Part shown: positions 32,498 through 46,303 of the stretch, one piece after another
Layout of the letters: each line of letters begins with the position of its first letter
Position numbering within the stretch: position 1 is the first letter of the stretch
DNA from: Melastoma dodecandrum
Lineage: Eukaryota > Streptophyta > Magnoliopsida > Myrtales > Melastomataceae
Direction: 5' to 3'
NCBI GenBank assembly: GCA_029817715.1
Contig: JARUPY010000252.1
Span: 62,001-126,000, forward strand
Length of the DNA stretch: 64,000 bases
Position numbers and translations under genes: made by a program
The notes under the pieces: model-generated
What the model was told of the DNA's origin: nothing
Seen by the model: the letters and a program-made list of their open reading frames with translations, nothing else
Databases searched by the model: none

Positions 32498-35400
32498 GAC
32501 TTTGTCGTTCCCTTTCTTCCCCCAGTTTATTGCTTTTGTGCAACTCAAATGGCTACATCCCAGGCTAATGGCAAGATCGACTTTCTCCCATATGCATGAC
32601 AGACAGAAAACGGGATCTGCTTCAAAACAATGCCTGAAGATCAGATTGTGTATAATTCACTCTAATAGCATTACAAGAGTACAATGCCCCCAAGAAGGGG
32701 TTCAAAATCCCATTTCCACAATGTGGTGATCAAATCATATCACTCAATCTGCTTGGAGAGGCAAGCAAGAGCACTCCTCCAATGAGTCAGGTCAGCCAAA
32801 AAAGCAAAGGTCCAAATGAAACCAAGATTCTGTCGTGTGAAAGAAGGAAACAGGTGAACCTCTCAGAGTTTCACTTGCGTATAATTCATTCTAAGAGCTG
32901 CTTTTGCTTCCGACTCGGATATGGTTAGTGGTATCTTGGCTACTCGATTCTCGCATAATCTGATGGCATTACCTATGAAAACAGAAAAGGGCGACGCGCA
33001 GTCAATCGGTTACTAAGCAGTTGAGAACTGCCAGTCCCCTAATTAATCAAACCAGCCAATTTTTATTGTCTTCAAGTACTAACAAAAGGAAGATGCACAA
33101 ATAAGCCTAAAAGAGAACACAAAAAATAACTCAAACCAATGTAACAGGCTCATCTGGTAAGGATCTTACTTAGAATTACCAAGTAACAAGCAACAATCGA
33201 CATCAACTCAACCCATTGAAAAAAACATGAAGGAAAGCACACCAGTATGTTGTCGCGGTGAATCAAAGAGTGTCCAGAGACCGGGCACTGCGGTGAGACG
33301 TGAAAACACCCGATAATGATTGAGAACTCCGAGGGGGTCCTCCAATTCCACTAAACACCTGGGCCGACCTTAAGAGACTACTACCTGCCGCTCCATCCGA
33401 CTAAACGTCCGACGATCATTTACGTTATGTTACAAAGCAATTCTTAACGAGAAGTTTAATTACATTATCGAGTTTTGTTTTTTTTAATATATTACGATTA
33501 CGTCAGTTTAGAGCACAAGCACCGAATGAGGAGACTGTAGCACAGTGTGTGTTTCTTAAATGGGACTGTTTCTCCAGAGAATTTAATACCCGGTCCATGA
33601 AATAGCGAAACCACGTGTTGCTGGCCAGGCCGGAAGTCAAGGGTCAAACATCGGCTGCTATCCTGAATCCTCCTCCTTTAATTTTTTAATCATTTCCGTC
33701 CATCTCAAACCCAAAAAAGAAATAAACAAATACGAAAATTGGCCTTAATTTTATGAAAAATAATTAATATTTCATTCATCTTTTTGCAAATCGAATACAT
33801 ATTTGCGTAAAAGCATTTTTATTTCCTACTAGGGAACGAGGTGAGACGATTCGGTTGTTCAACGACAAACGAATCAAGATGGCGACCTGTGACATGTGGG
33901 GGTGATAAACGGGAATGTAAAAGATAACGACGCGCCAAACTTCGGATACAAGCTAAGCCGCCACCGAAGAATGGACGTGCATGCCCGAATCGCGTACGAA
34001 TACAGTAACAGCACCATGAAATTGAACGACACCACGATCGGATACAGCTTAATCAAAAGATAAGGAAAGAAAATATAATATCCCCAGACAAGATCTAAAA
34101 AGATAGTTTTACAGGCTAATGGAACAGGCGTGACTCCTGGGTTACAAGTTATCCGACCTGAGCTGTCAGATCATAACCGCCTCTTGAATTTCTCATCGCT
34201 TCAGCCGCCGTCGCCAGACAACGTTGCTTCGCCCGAAAACTTTGCTCCTTCGTCTATCGTTTGATCCAATTATTTCAGCAGCGTGAGTTCAGTTTGTCGT
34301 CCGATCGTATCGTTGCAATTAAGGCAACGCGAACCCCACCCTTGTCGCCCAAGCCCATCTTTGCGAATTTGCAATGAGACGATAGACCAACCAAACCTAC
34401 CAAATGGGCATTGGAATATCCTGCAGGTGTAGAAACAATTATTTATAAAAGAGAGAATCGAGAGGAGATCAATCGGGGTGTGAGACACACGGGTCTTGGT
34501 CGAATTAATCGTTTTTTACATTCCCGAGGCATGGATGGCATGTTGAATACAGTAATTAAAAAGAAATTATTTTAGTTTTTTATTTATTTATTGTTCCTAC
34601 GTTATTTTCCCCCACGGGTTCACACGTGCCTCGGCGTGACATCAATTAAACAGCAGTTTGACCGGAGACTCTGTCAGGAAGAACGCGTTCATATACGAGT
34701 TAGAAAAGAAACTACAACTTGATGTCGGAGGGGTGTTTTGTTTAGAATTATGTCACGGTCATGCGGACAGCTAATCCCCTCTTAACTGAACATGCACAGA
34801 TTGAGTTCTGTACTAAACCAAAAAACCTTAATTAAAATGAATTTTTTCTAGGCGTAAGATTGTCGTAGTATCGAGGTTCCGAACTGCAACACTCTTTCTA
34901 AATGTGAATGATTCTGTTTTCAATCGCATCGTACTTACTCAACCTAGCGTCCTAAGCTAGAACCTAATTTTTTTTAAAATTTAACGTCGCGCTTTGTAAA
35001 TTTAACGTCTGGCGACAGGGACCTTATTCCCATAGTTTCGCAGACTCGATCCACACGTTTCATAACTTTTTTTTAAGCTAACCCTAATTACCGTAAAACT
35101 CCCCAAATTGTCTCTCCTAATGTTAAAAAATCAATTATCAAAAAATTTATATCATGTTATTCCACCCCCCAAATCACATCCAACAATTTTGTGCAGTAAT
35201 CATCTTTTATTCGAACACACTGAAATTTTATTATATCATGTTTTTTTATCATTGTTATGGAGTGGCAGTGGCAGACAGAGAGACCACCACCGACCAACCC
35301 CACTGTCTTTACCAATTTCCATTTTGCCCCCACGTTTTCTTTACATTCAATATTTCTTCCGTGTTACTTTTTACTAAATTATTTAGAGTTTAGTGCTAAA

Positions 35401-35590
35401 TAAATTTAATACGAGATAAGATATCAAAGTTACTTAGCATAAAAAACGAGACCGGACAATGCGCCCAAAAACCATTCCCTGTATTTCTGAACATATATGT
35501 CTATAAAGAAACAGGGGAGCCTCATTTCCATTCACTCCCCACAATCATCAATCTCTTACAACCTCGCCCTTTTTCTGACACACTAAGCAC
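32498..35590. other. Intergenic region, no gene recognised
   Basis: Starts with the b561 3'UTR. 32900-33450 and 34100-34500 are less AT-rich but have no conserved frame, splice structure or RNA gene that I recognise. 34900-35500 is AT-rich and ends in the AOC promoter, with a TATA-like tataaag at about 35501 followed by a pyrimidine-rich 5'UTR. Confidence 0.4.
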
Positions 35591-36673
35591 ATGGCCGCCA
35601 CTTCCAGCTCCGCCCTCAGGTCCGTCGTCACTTCCCCCGCGTCTAGGCAATTGGTTCCCCGGAACTCCTCCTCCAGGGCTCTGGTCAGCCTCCAGAAGCC
35701 CTTACCCGGCCTGCGCACCCAGGGGCAGCAGCTCGTGGCGGCATCCCCTGTCTCAGCCGTTTCGAGGAGATCCTTCGCCTGCCGTGCCCTGGCTTCCGAC
35801 GAATCCCGACCCGGTAAAATTAGACCCTCATTGTGGTAGTCAAATCGGATAGCGGTCTCTCGTCCGAGGATCTGATCTTACATGGGGTCGGCTTTGTTGT
35901 TTTGTTTCAGGGGGAGGCAGAGTTCAGGAGCTATATGTGTACGAGATCAACGAGAGGGATCGCAGCAGCCCCGCGATCCTCAAGCTGAGTCAGAAGCCGG
36001 TGTTCTCGTTAGGCGATCTGATTCCTTTCACGAACAAGGTTAGTCCATCATCGGTCTCCTCCTCCTCCTCGGATCTCATCGGGGATCCCTTCGTTGTTGC
36101 GATTTTCGTCCCCGCTCAGGCAAAAAGGCACTCACTTTTTGTTAGTGGGGAAAAAATTATTTATTTATTTATTCATTTTTGAAATAAATTAGTCCGAGTG
36201 GAATAATTTTGCATTTTACATCATGATGTATTAATGGAAAAATGAAGAATTTTCAACGAAAAATGTTGCAGTTGTATACAGGGGACTTGCAGAAGAGGCT
36301 GGGCATAACAGCAGGGATATGCATTGAGATCCAGCACAACGAGGAGAAGCAAGGAGATCGCTATGAGGCCATATTCAGCTTCTACTTTGGGGATTACGGC
36401 CACATCGCCGTCCAGGGGCCGTACATCACCTACCAGGACACTTTCCTGGCCGTGACTGGCGGGTCGGGGGTGTTCGAGGGAGTTTATGGCAAGGTCAAGC
36501 TCCACAACGTCGTCTACCCCTGGAAGATCTTCTACACATTCTACCTTCAAGGAATCAAGGACCTGCCGGACGAGCTGGTCGTGAAGCCGGCCGAACCGAA
36601 GCCAGATGTGGAGCCACACCCGTCCGCCAGGGCCTGTGAGCCGGGCTTCACTGTCGTGAACTACACTAACTAG
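35591..36673 (+). CDS. AOC: Allene oxide cyclase, chloroplastic
   Basis: Three exons, 35591-35813, 35911-36038 and 36272-36673, join in phase to give 250 residues. Residues about 1-70 form a serine/arginine-rich plastid transit peptide ([11 protein letters not shown]). The mature AOC domain follows: [46 protein letters not shown] and [21 protein letters not shown] is a trimeric lipocalin-like barrel that cyclises the unstable 13(S)-allene oxide made by allene oxide synthase into cis-(+)-OPDA, the committing stereochemical step of jasmonate synthesis in plastids. Intron positions and length match the family. Nothing appears damaged. Confidence 0.97.
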
Positions 36674-38425
36674 ATTTACTAGGGATGGTGTCGTGGTGTA
36701 TGTTTGGTCGTCTGGTTTATCGGGCCGTGAGTTTGTGATGTTGTTGGAGTTAAACGATTCGATCGGGAGGATCGGCTTTGTCCTCCTTCATTGCTGCGCT
36801 TCAGCTTCGCGTCTGTTGAAAACAGCCATTGACTTTTATCTTAACCCACCTTCAAGGACACCCACTGCACGCCTCGAGACCACCCCTTCCTTCGATTTCA
36901 AGCCAAGATCATGCCTTCAGACCCCCGCACTGGAACCGAAAGCCCTATCTTCCTCGAGATGACCGGAAGGCGGAAACCGGATCCATTAGCTCGACATGAG
37001 CATTATTCCCTGCCCCACTGCACCCAAGATCAAGCAGCGGCGCTTAACAGGCTCGCGTGATCAACCAGAATCACAGCGTGGTAGGAGGACCTTGGCTTGT
37101 ACCTATTTCGATGACCTTCTAGGCCAGAGACCCACAGGACGAGGGCGTTCCGTAATATTGTTGGGTTGGAAAATGGGCTTTTGGAGTAATGGGCTTATGT
37201 TATTGGCCCAAATCGATTTGTCAATTAATAAGTAGGTTTCTGAAACTAATCAAGCAATCAATGTATTTGACATTCTGAACCTCGCGAATTTTGAAAAAGA
37301 AAAAAAAAACATTCCAATACTTGCACATGTGACATTATATGGTTAAAGGCATCCATCTCTCCATGACACTGAAACCTAAGAGATTAAATGAAGTGGTGAT
37401 AGTATTCAAGTCCCAACTCAAACACAAACAATCAGGAAGTCCACCAAGAGATATCCTCCCTCCCACCAATCCTTTTCATGGAAACCTACAATTGCATGCA
37501 AAATGGAGACAAATCACGAGAGGCCCTACATTTTTATAGGAACAACACACTCCTCCTCACAGACACACACACACACACACACACACAGAGTGGTAAAATG
37601 CTTTTGGACATGATGGGCACATGCACATGCAAATGCACCCAAATTTGCAAGACATTCCATGAGATGAGGAATTCCCATGTTCTTTCATTTGTCATCCACC
37701 CATTTATTTCCTTCTCCACATTCGTTGCATCAGCCCCAAATCTCCCGGGTGCTCGTTATGGTTGTGATTGGTGGGGCAAAGAATAATTTATAATTACCCC
37801 TGAAAAAACAACCCAAATCATTCCAATCACATATATGAAGAAAAGAACAACAAACAAATGGGTGATAAAATGATCAACACAGTTGGAACACCGCCATTTG
37901 GTGCTCATTCGCTTTCCTCAAAGCATCTCCCCTCTGCAATGTCTCAAAAAGAAGAAGGAAAAACAAAATGTACCCTCCTCTGTACCCCTAAAAAGAAAAG
38001 GAGGAAAAGGGAAAAAGGGTTTGCCTTTTTATTGTCCTGGAAAATGCAACATGTTTGTTAAAAAGTTAAAAGGAAAAAGTTGTTCCAATCGTGGTATTGA
38101 TTGGTAAGTTAGCAATGAGATGTTGCTAACTTTTGTACTTCAATTCAAACAATCTTAAAAGCAAACTGACAGATGTAAGAATATTATTGGACGGCACTTC
38201 ACTTCACTCAAGTTTCTAAGTACTTACTATTAACGTTGGATGAGATGATTAGTGTGTAATGATGGGGCCGAAGGTATGGATGGCTAGAACGTCCCTTATG
38301 ACAAATACATGACATACCCAGATATCTCTAGAGAATCAGAAGGTCTCATTTCAAAAACTCCCTTCACTCTCTTCCATCTTTCACCTGCATCCAAACAAAA
38401 ATAGGGGAACCTTCCCTCCCCTCCC
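36674..38425. other. Intergenic region with a CA microsatellite
   Basis: Contains the AOC 3'UTR, a (CA)n run of about 13 units at 37561-37587, and A-rich stretches. 38230-38425 would be the promoter and 5'UTR of the next gene. No gene was seen. Confidence 0.5.
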
Positions 38426-40825
38426 ATGGAGAACGACGAAACGGAGTTCAGCCTCAAGGAATGGGACGTGAGGGCGAGGATCGTCAGCCGCCAGAACACG
38501 GGTTCTCGGAGGTTCTCCGCTTCACACGTCAGGACCCTCCGAGAAGAGGCCAGGTCCTTCAGGTCGAATTTCACTGTCTCCAGCACCGCATCCTCCCCTG
38601 GTTACCTTCTCCGAGGTGGATGTCCTTCTCTTTGTTGATTCCTGTTCGGAATTCGAGAGATCCATCCATCCCTGAAATCTTATTCTTCTTCTATCTGCAG
38701 ATGAGATTGATCCAACGACGTACTCATTCACCAATGCGGTCAAAGGTAGAGAGAGATGAGAATTCGGCATCTTATAAAAAATCTCCTTTCCAGTCACGAA
38801 GAAGTGTCCATGACGTGGTTACTCTGTTTTGGTATCAGCTCTGCAGGCGAAGCAACGTTACGTGAATGTGTGGGACAGCATGTCGCCGGAGGGGTTTGTC
38901 CTGAACTCGAAGTGGAGCGATGCCGAGAGGTACATCTGCAACCCCTTATCGGGGGAAGTCCCGTTGGAGTGCTTGTCCGCAAAGACTCTAAGCCAGAGGT
39001 CGTTCCGGAGCATCACGAGCAGGATTACGATGTCAGCCCCACTCGTTTACCCTTCTCATTACCCCCGGAACACTCAGCCAAGGCAACCTCCGCCAGCTTC
39101 CACCACTACCGCGACCAGTCATAACTCGGCTTTTCTCCCCATTCAAGGTAATAAATCCATGCGAACTTGGGTCCCTTTGTATGAGATTCATATTAACGTC
39201 GCTGGTCGTCATCATCCTTGGTTCTAGCAGAGAAGAAGGCGGGGTTGGGGAGGACACGGGACGTCGGGATTCAAAGCACGGCGCCCGACAGCATAAGGTC
39301 GAGCAGCCCCAGCCACGCATCCACTCCATCCATCGGTGAGAGGAAAGTCAAATGGTGCGCCTCGGAGGCCGAGGACTCACTCAACTCGGAGTCGAAGGTC
39401 ATATCGGAAGAAGAGGTACTTAAACTGTACCGATTTCATCGCGTTCTATCTGGAACTAAAATAAAATCATTACATGCATCTAACATATATAAAAAACTGC
39501 CCATTCTATACTAATTACATTTTAGATTAATTAATTTGAGATAGATAGATAGATAATTCATTGGACAATTACCCAAGCAAAAGGAAAATTATTTGAATGA
39601 AAATTTTTAAATTTCAAATTCCTAGAAGCATATAATAACCCCCCAAGAAAAATCCATCATTTTCTTTTTTAGCAAAACGTCAATTTCTTATCCTGATGAG
39701 TAGGAGATCTTCAAAACCATAGTTTTTTTGTCTTCTATCTTTGTTCTTTTGCATTTCTCCAATTAATATTCCCTCCACAAGAATTTTTTTTTTATTTCTA
39801 TTTCAATGTGGTCTCCCTCTTTGCTCGTAGTTCAGATGTCATCCCTAATGACCCGCAAATCCTGGCTTCCTTCATACAAGTTTATTCTTTTCAGATACTA
39901 CAATGGCCGACAGACATGGGTTTTGTTGTTCCTATCTGGTTTGAAACATAAATGATGAGAGAATCTAGGATTGGTTCGGTTAATGTTAAGGTTCTCAAGA
40001 ATACTTTTTTGAAAGGAAAAACTAAGGAATTTACACGTTACCCACCTAATGATAGATTGGACAAGTTCCCTCAAACGAGACTGAACTATAAAAAGCAAGA
40101 AGGGAAATTCAAATCGCCTGTCCGTTTAGAGAAACAAAAGTAAAGGAAAAGAAAGAAAAGGGTCAGGAGGAGGAGGAAGAAGACATCGTACCGTCTGATA
40201 TTTGATTCCTTCTGTTTTTTCTTTCTGGGTTTTTTTCTCTGCATGGACCCCCAAATTTTTTTTTTGGGTTTGTTAGGTTGTAATGATGATATGATGGGAT
40301 TCTTCTGTGGGTTTTATCTTTGCCCACTCTCTTCTTTGTAAGCATGGCAGAGGACTTGTCCATTTCTTTTAGATCATTTCCAACCCATGTTTTCTTTATG
40401 TCATGCCCTGTATACAACCCAACATCACGAGAGTTCCCGAGAGAGTATATTTACTTTGGGGGAGAGTGGGAAGATGTATATGTGGATGGTCTAATGATGG
40501 TGGTCTTTCTTTCTCGGTGTGTGTCAAGGGTGAAGAGAAGGAAGAAGGGGGAAAAGGTGATGAGAGGACAGTAATAATAATACAAGGGATTGATAGCGAG
40601 ATTGAAGATGAGAATGAGGAGGAGGAGGAGGAGGAGTCGGTGGATGGTGAAGGAGGTGAGAGTGGTAGTAATGGGCAGGTGCAGATGAAGTGTAGGCAAG
40701 GAGGTTGCCTTTCATGGGGGATGGTGATGAGAAAGAAGAAGAAGAACAAGAAGAAGAAGAAGAAGAATCACAAGCCTAATAGAATGCATAGATTGTTGTT
40801 CCTGCCAAGAATCAAGGGTTGCTGA
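38426..40825 (+). CDS. Plant-specific protein of unknown function (At5g16030/At3g02500-like)
   Basis: Five exons, 38426-38615, 38701-38745, 38839-39147, 39228-39415 and 40529-40825, join in consistent phases (1, 1, 1, 0) to give 342 residues. The conserved N-terminal half includes EFSLKEWDVRARI, SRRFSASHVRTLREEARSFR, TVSSTASSPGY, DEIDPTTYSFTNAVKALQAK and YICNPLSGEVPLECLSAKTL. The middle is Ser/Pro-rich and low in complexity. The last exon encodes a long glutamate run, then CRQGGCLSW, then a tract dominated by lysines. I associate this layout with an uncharacterised plant family whose label mentions a GTPase-activating protein; I give that label no functional weight. The 3' border of exon 4 (gtactt donor, 1.1-kb intron) is the least certain. 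Confidence 0.8.
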
Positions 40826-41867
40826 TTTTTTTTTTTACTCCTGTATTACCTTTTTTTTGGTGTATCGGGCTGAATGGCTGTTGGGTTTTTGGTTTTTAAG
40901 TATTTAGAGTTTGGGAGAACATTTTGGCTTGGTGAAGTCTTGTTCTTGTAATTATCAAAAATTGAGGAGGAGGACGAAGTTTAAGGGTAAGGGTGAATGA
41001 ATGAGTGAATGTTCTCTACTAAGTTCACATGGGTTGCCCTCTTTTTTCGGGTGTCATGAGAATCCCTCCCTCTCTAGTCTCTTTCATGGACAGGCTTTCT
41101 ATCTTCTTCTCTTCCCCTTATTCGGCTCCTCTTGCTTGTACTTTTCCCCCCTAGTATCCATTTTTGTTGGCGACTCGAAGCCCACTAATTGGGTCTGAAA
41201 TATGGGAGTCTTTTGGGATAAAATTTGTGAGAAAAGAATGCCCCAAACTATTCTCATAGTTACATAGCATGCATTACAAACGGGCCTTCATGGCCCAATA
41301 ATAACTACAAGCCCATTAAATCCTTACAGCCCAATGAGGCCCATGCTTGTATTATCGTCTTATGTAATTAGGAGCATAGGGTCACGTTTAGGGGAGCGGG
41401 GAGCTTTTCAATTTAAGGTTTGTAATAAAAAGTTTAGAATTTAAAAACTCTTCAAATAAAGTCCTGAAATTGAAGTTATAAAACCCATTTTTGCTCCTTA
41501 AGAAAAAAAAAAACCTATTTCACTTGCCAAATACGAATTTCGTTATTTTTTTTCTAATGCATAGAGACGTTCGAGTTTCAAATTCCGACTTTATTCTTAA
41601 CGTTAAGAAATTCGGGGTTAGAAAATCCAATTTTCTTAATGTAAAAAACGAGTTTCCTAATTTCGATTCTAAAGTAATATTTAAAGAATTTATAATGTCT
41701 TGAATATATCAGAACTAACCACAATGTTTGGGTGGATCCAACCAAGAGATTTTGATCAAGGAACTTTATTATTTAACTTCCAAGATTAACCCATCTGGAA
41801 CATCATATCAACGCCCCTAATAGCTTAATCTCCAAAAAACTAACTTCATTGATGCCGACACTGCTGC
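40826..41867. other. Intergenic region between convergent genes
   Basis: Holds the 3'UTRs of the flanking convergent genes. 41260-41400 contains several copies of ggcccat- and gcccaat-like words, and the rest is AT-rich. No gene was found. Confidence 0.5.
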
Positions 41868-44402
41868 CTATTGTCCTAATTCCACCTCGATGGCGTGGTT
41901 CTGGCCCTCCGGCAAGTTCTTGACGTTCAGGCTCAGAAGGCCCGAGTTCGAGTCATATTCGAATCCAATCTCGTTCGTGCCCAATGTGCACTTCCTCGGC
42001 CTGACGGATGAGTACGCACCGAATTTGCCGCACCCTTTCACTTCCATCCGGATGGTCTGGACAGACTCCTTGGCGACATATTCTAGTTCCGTGATTGCTC
42101 CACCGGCATTGTACATGCCGATGAGCCCAAAGGGGGCGAAACTGAATCCAGGGGACAGCACTTTGATGGGTGTGATGGTGAAGATCTCATGCTCCAACAC
42201 CTTCAGTGAGACAGGCATGACAGCGTTCTTGGGTAGGACGATGACGTCACTACACCTGTGGGAGAAGATGGCGCAGTTGCCAGCCCAGTCGGAGTCGGTT
42301 GCTGCCTCACGAATGAGGTGAACATCGTGGCCCCTTATGAAACCTGTAATGGATACGGTCTTTGTCTGGTGGAAGGTGTTCTTCCGCTCGGTTTGGTTCC
42401 ATGCTGCTCCTTGGCAGTTGTAGATTCCGAGAACTCCAGTGAACTTGTTCATATTCCAAATCTTCAACAAGCTGCGACAAGGCGATTACGATGAATGGAT
42501 GTGCACGGAAGACATGGGCCGACAGAAAAGAGAACGAAAAAAGAACGTAAGCTCGATTCCTTACCTAACGCCATCTCTTGCTGGGTCAGAAAACAGGCAA
42601 TCACGGGTAGGTCGACCAGGTAAACGGGCTCGCAGAATCGAACCGTCAGGCAGAACGAGCTTCTTCAGGATATCAAAATTGTGCTTGCCTGGAGCATCGC
42701 TGAGCAAAAGCAACCGGGTAAGCTCTAATAACCAGCAAGGATGAATATTCAATCAGCGGTTTCCGGAGGTCAAGACATTTCATACCTGACATAAATGGGG
42801 CCGCCGCTGATTGCTCTGGCCGATGCATGGTACTCAGCTGCCGGGTGAACAGAGTGGAACATATCCCAATCAGGCTGCATGAATTCTCCCAGGAACACGC
42901 TGTTATATGCGACGGCCGCTATGTGGATAGTGTGCGACACCGGATCTCGCGGGTAGAAATCATCCGAAGCTCTCACCACTGCTGTTTGCTTCGAACTGAT
43001 AACACCGAAATGGAGAGATAAGATCAGTCGTGTGTTGACAGAAATTTGGATAATACGATACCGCTTCCACGTACCAGTAGAGAGCGTCAGTGTTGTGGCT
43101 CATACAGGCGATGCAACCATTGTCTGGGAAATTCCGGGCGACTGAAGCATCAAGGGCTTGATGATACTGCCTCGTCAATTCAACCCTGCCGCCCAAACCG
43201 GCCCCGAGTGTCTCCAGTATACATTGCACATCCACCTTCACGCCGTCAACCCCTGCACCCCCCAGATAACTGTGCAACTCGTTGTAGAACTTGTAAACGT
43301 TCTTTGGGTTCACAAGGCCTAGACCCTGAACTGCCATAGCATCGCTCTTCCACGTCGGCTCATTCTCGACCACACCCTTTGACAGGGACGGGTATTTCAT
43401 CAATGAATCATAGTCCTCCATCTCCTTCACCCCCGGTCGGACCCCACCCCAGTACCCCGTTATTGCGTGCCACACGTAAACGTACTTCAGGCCGTGCTTC
43501 TCCTTTGCGGTGCGTACTATGCTCTTGATTCCGATTGTGGGCTCGTCCTTCTTCTGGAATTTTGAGTTCTCCTTGATCCCGGTGAGTCTGAGTAACGGTT
43601 GTGGCTTCTTCTCGCTGGCAGCAGATTCACTTGCTTCCTCTGGATCACTCCCTACAGATTGCCACCCATCGTCAATGATCACGAATTTTGGGGGCGTACT
43701 GCCAGAAGCCAGGCTCTCAAGCCCCGCCTCAATGCCCTCCTGGGTGACGTCCTGGTAGAACGCGTCCCATGTGCACCAACCAAAGTAATTGAGTATCCCG
43801 GGAAGTTTCTTCTCATGGCGCAGACGGAAGGTCTGGAGGTGGGACTTGACGACCATGACCGCATCGAAGATCGTTTGGAATGGGTCCATGCCAGCATGAA
43901 CGAAGACAGAATGAGTAAAAGTGCTCGCCGTCACGTTCAAGTCCCCGCTCTCGAGGCATAGCTCGAGCTGATCATCCGCATTCCCCTGCAAACAAGCCCG
44001 GAACGGGCCTTCTATCAACGGAAGGAAGATAGTATACACAACACAGTCCGCCTCCTCCTCCTTCCCGTCTCCAGCAACATCAAGGCGAGACCCCTCCTTA
44101 CTCTCGACCAACAGGAACTGGGTCTCGAGCGGGATCTCGCTACCTCGGTCACCCATCCTCTGCGCCATCCACCATAACTTGAACCGGAAGCAGGCCATGA
44201 ACCGGACATCCCGGAGAGTCCCGAGGGGGACAACGTGGCAGCTGCTGTCCCCATCAAAGTCAGCCCCGAGGAACATCCCCTCCACGGGTCCCGACGACGA
44301 TGCAGACGTTGTGATCACATTGTCCGGGACTTCAGCAAGGATGGTTCGATCCTTCACAACCAGCTTCCGGTCCGAGATGCGGACAGCCGTCTTGATCGTC
44401 AT
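41868..44402 (-). CDS. Raffinose-synthase/alkaline alpha-galactosidase family protein (RFS2/6-like, GH36)
   Basis: Four minus-strand exons, 43075-44402, 42786-42995, 42565-42699 and 41868-42471, join in phase to give 758 residues, the usual family length. The start is the MTIKTAVRI methionine, as in relatives; an in-frame ATG at 44480 would add 26 basic residues. Landmarks: [29 protein letters not shown] and the KVDVQ motif with the nucleophile Asp at about residue 391. [37 protein letters not shown] and [14 protein letters not shown] follow, with an [15 protein letters not shown]-terminal sandwich. The family includes galactinol-sucrose galactosyltransferases and alkaline alpha-galactosidases (seed imbibition proteins), and the two activities cannot be separated from sequence alone. 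Confidence 0.93.
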
Positions 44403-44580
44403 CTCTTTTTCTTCCCCTCCTCCTGCACGAACGCGGATCAATCCTGACACGGACGGTATCCGTTTCCTGATCAGAAACAAAGCGGCGCTGCTCGCCTCGA
44501 AGGCTGATGGATGCGGACCTCGAATCCGAGGTGAACAGGACAGAGCAAAGGTGCTACGACGGGGGGAGGATGCGGGTGTT

Positions 44581-44593
44581 TATATATTTATAG
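44581..44593 (-). promoter_or_regulatory. TATA box of the raffinose-synthase-family gene
   Basis: On the minus strand this reads ctataaatatata, about 180 bp before the ATG at 44402, giving a leader of normal length. A purine/pyrimidine-biased leader follows. Confidence 0.6.
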
Positions 44594-46303
44594 TTGAGGA
44601 ATTCCGGCGGACAGTAGTGAAAAACCAACAACAAACACGCTGGCGCTGTTCGTGTCGTGTCGTGTCGTCCCCTCTTTCTCATTGTTGTCTTAATCTCTTC
44701 TTTTGTGAGACGTCATGTCGGTAATCATGTAGGGGATTAGCATTTCTGGACTCCTTGACCACCGGATCGGATTGCCACGTCGGTTCCACTCAAACGGCTA
44801 TCCATGATTCCCGTGCGTGCGATCAAACGCCCTTAAATTCAACCAACATTAACGTTGCTTATTGAAATAGAGTTGTAAGATAAGTTAACTTGCTTGCAAC
44901 ACGGGAATTGTAGGGTAAGATGCTTTTGGAGAGCCCCCAACATCACAATGAATGCCGACCCAAAAAAGAAAAAAAACATCATCACAATGAATAAAAATAG
45001 AAACCAAAGTGATTGACTAAGGTGGAGTCCAATGATTAGAAATGAAGAGACGTGGTAAAGCCCATTCGTGGTTGACTTTTCTTCATTACGTGAACTAATG
45101 GGTCACGTAAACTCCTCCCGATGATGATTAAGGAAAAACGACCCAAGTTTATTTGTTGTGTGCAAGAAATGTCTTCTTCCCCTTCTTCCTCAGGACATCC
45201 AGCTCTCATCACCGATTATCCCCTCGTCTATAATGGGCTTTTTCATGGGCCGTAAGGCCCACACCAATTCATTGTTCGTAAGTTCAACGCATAACCTCTT
45301 CTTGGCCCACTTAAGCCCAAGTCGTTTGTCGGTTATATAACAAAATTCCTTTTTTTTTAACCAAATTTTGTTTGTCAGTACATTTCGTGGCCAAAGTTAG
45401 ACGAGCATTAATCCCAAATATGATTAGTCTAAAGAATAATTTACCGATAGTTGACTTTCTTTTCTAATTTAAAAGTGGCTGTCACAAATAAGTTCATAAA
45501 CTTGAAAAATTAAAACAAAGCAAAGGGACGTAGCTATGATGATCATCAATCGTCACAGCTTTAGTCATTAACTAAGTTTGGCGACATGATAAATTTAGAG
45601 CAAACGAAAAAAAAAAATTAACTCTATTTTATAATATAATATGTATTTTTGTTTAGATTAACAATTATTTATTTTTGTGAACCAAACGGGCCGATGGTGT
45701 TGACTTGGACGGGTTCGGTGGGGTCCAAAAGCGAGCAAACTAAGCTGAGCTCGCCCATTCACACACGTGCAGACTTGGAGCAAGGAATTCCAATCGGCTT
45801 ATCGAGTAATTTTCTCGGATCTCTCTTCTTCTTCTTATCTGGCGTGAATGATCATTTATCTGCTCCGATTTGGTGTGAATTTTGATCGGGGAGTTGTGTA
45901 TTTTACTCGTTGCCTTTTTCCATTTGATTCGAGGCTGCTGTTTCCTTTGTTGCTGCTGCGTGGACGATTCCTGTGAGAGTTTGTGAATCGCCTTTTGGCT
46001 GGGAATCCGACCGGGGGGGGGGGAATGGGGATTGTTTTGGAGTGATCGACGCGTGTGGGAGGAGAGGGAGGGATTGAGCTAGGTTTAGCACGTGAGTTGC
46101 TGGATTCGTTTGGTTAGAGTCATCCTAGTATGAGGACGAATGTACTAATCTGGAATCGGTTTTTCTAACTTTTGGTCGTCGTACATTCCATTTACGGTGT
46201 GGCACGGCAAAAAGTCTGTTGCTGATTGTGAGTGCTGTTTTTTGATCGATGGAGTTGCCGAAACCTTGGGTTTAAGGTCGACTTCGTTTTTCAAGAGGGC
46301 TCA
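44594..46303. other. Intergenic region and probable 5'UTR exon of the 14-3-3 gene
   Basis: 44750-45650 is AT-rich spacer with cacgtaa- and gggcc-type words. From about 45780 to 46100 a pyrimidine-rich stretch (ctctcttcttcttctt) followed by GT-rich DNA looks like a plant 5'UTR exon and the start of a 5'UTR intron. The matching 3' splice site is gctgcttcag near 48933, just before the 14-3-3 start codon. A G run of about 11 bases lies at 46013-46023. Confidence 0.45.

Noticed and set aside
37561..37587. CA repeat as part of a possible functional or Z-DNA element
   Set aside because: It is an ordinary microsatellite in intergenic DNA; nothing nearby suggests regulation.
40396..40749. Minus-strand frames rich in Ser/Pro/Leu near 40.5 kb
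   Set aside because: Antisense shadow of the Glu- and Lys-rich last exon of the unknown-function gene.
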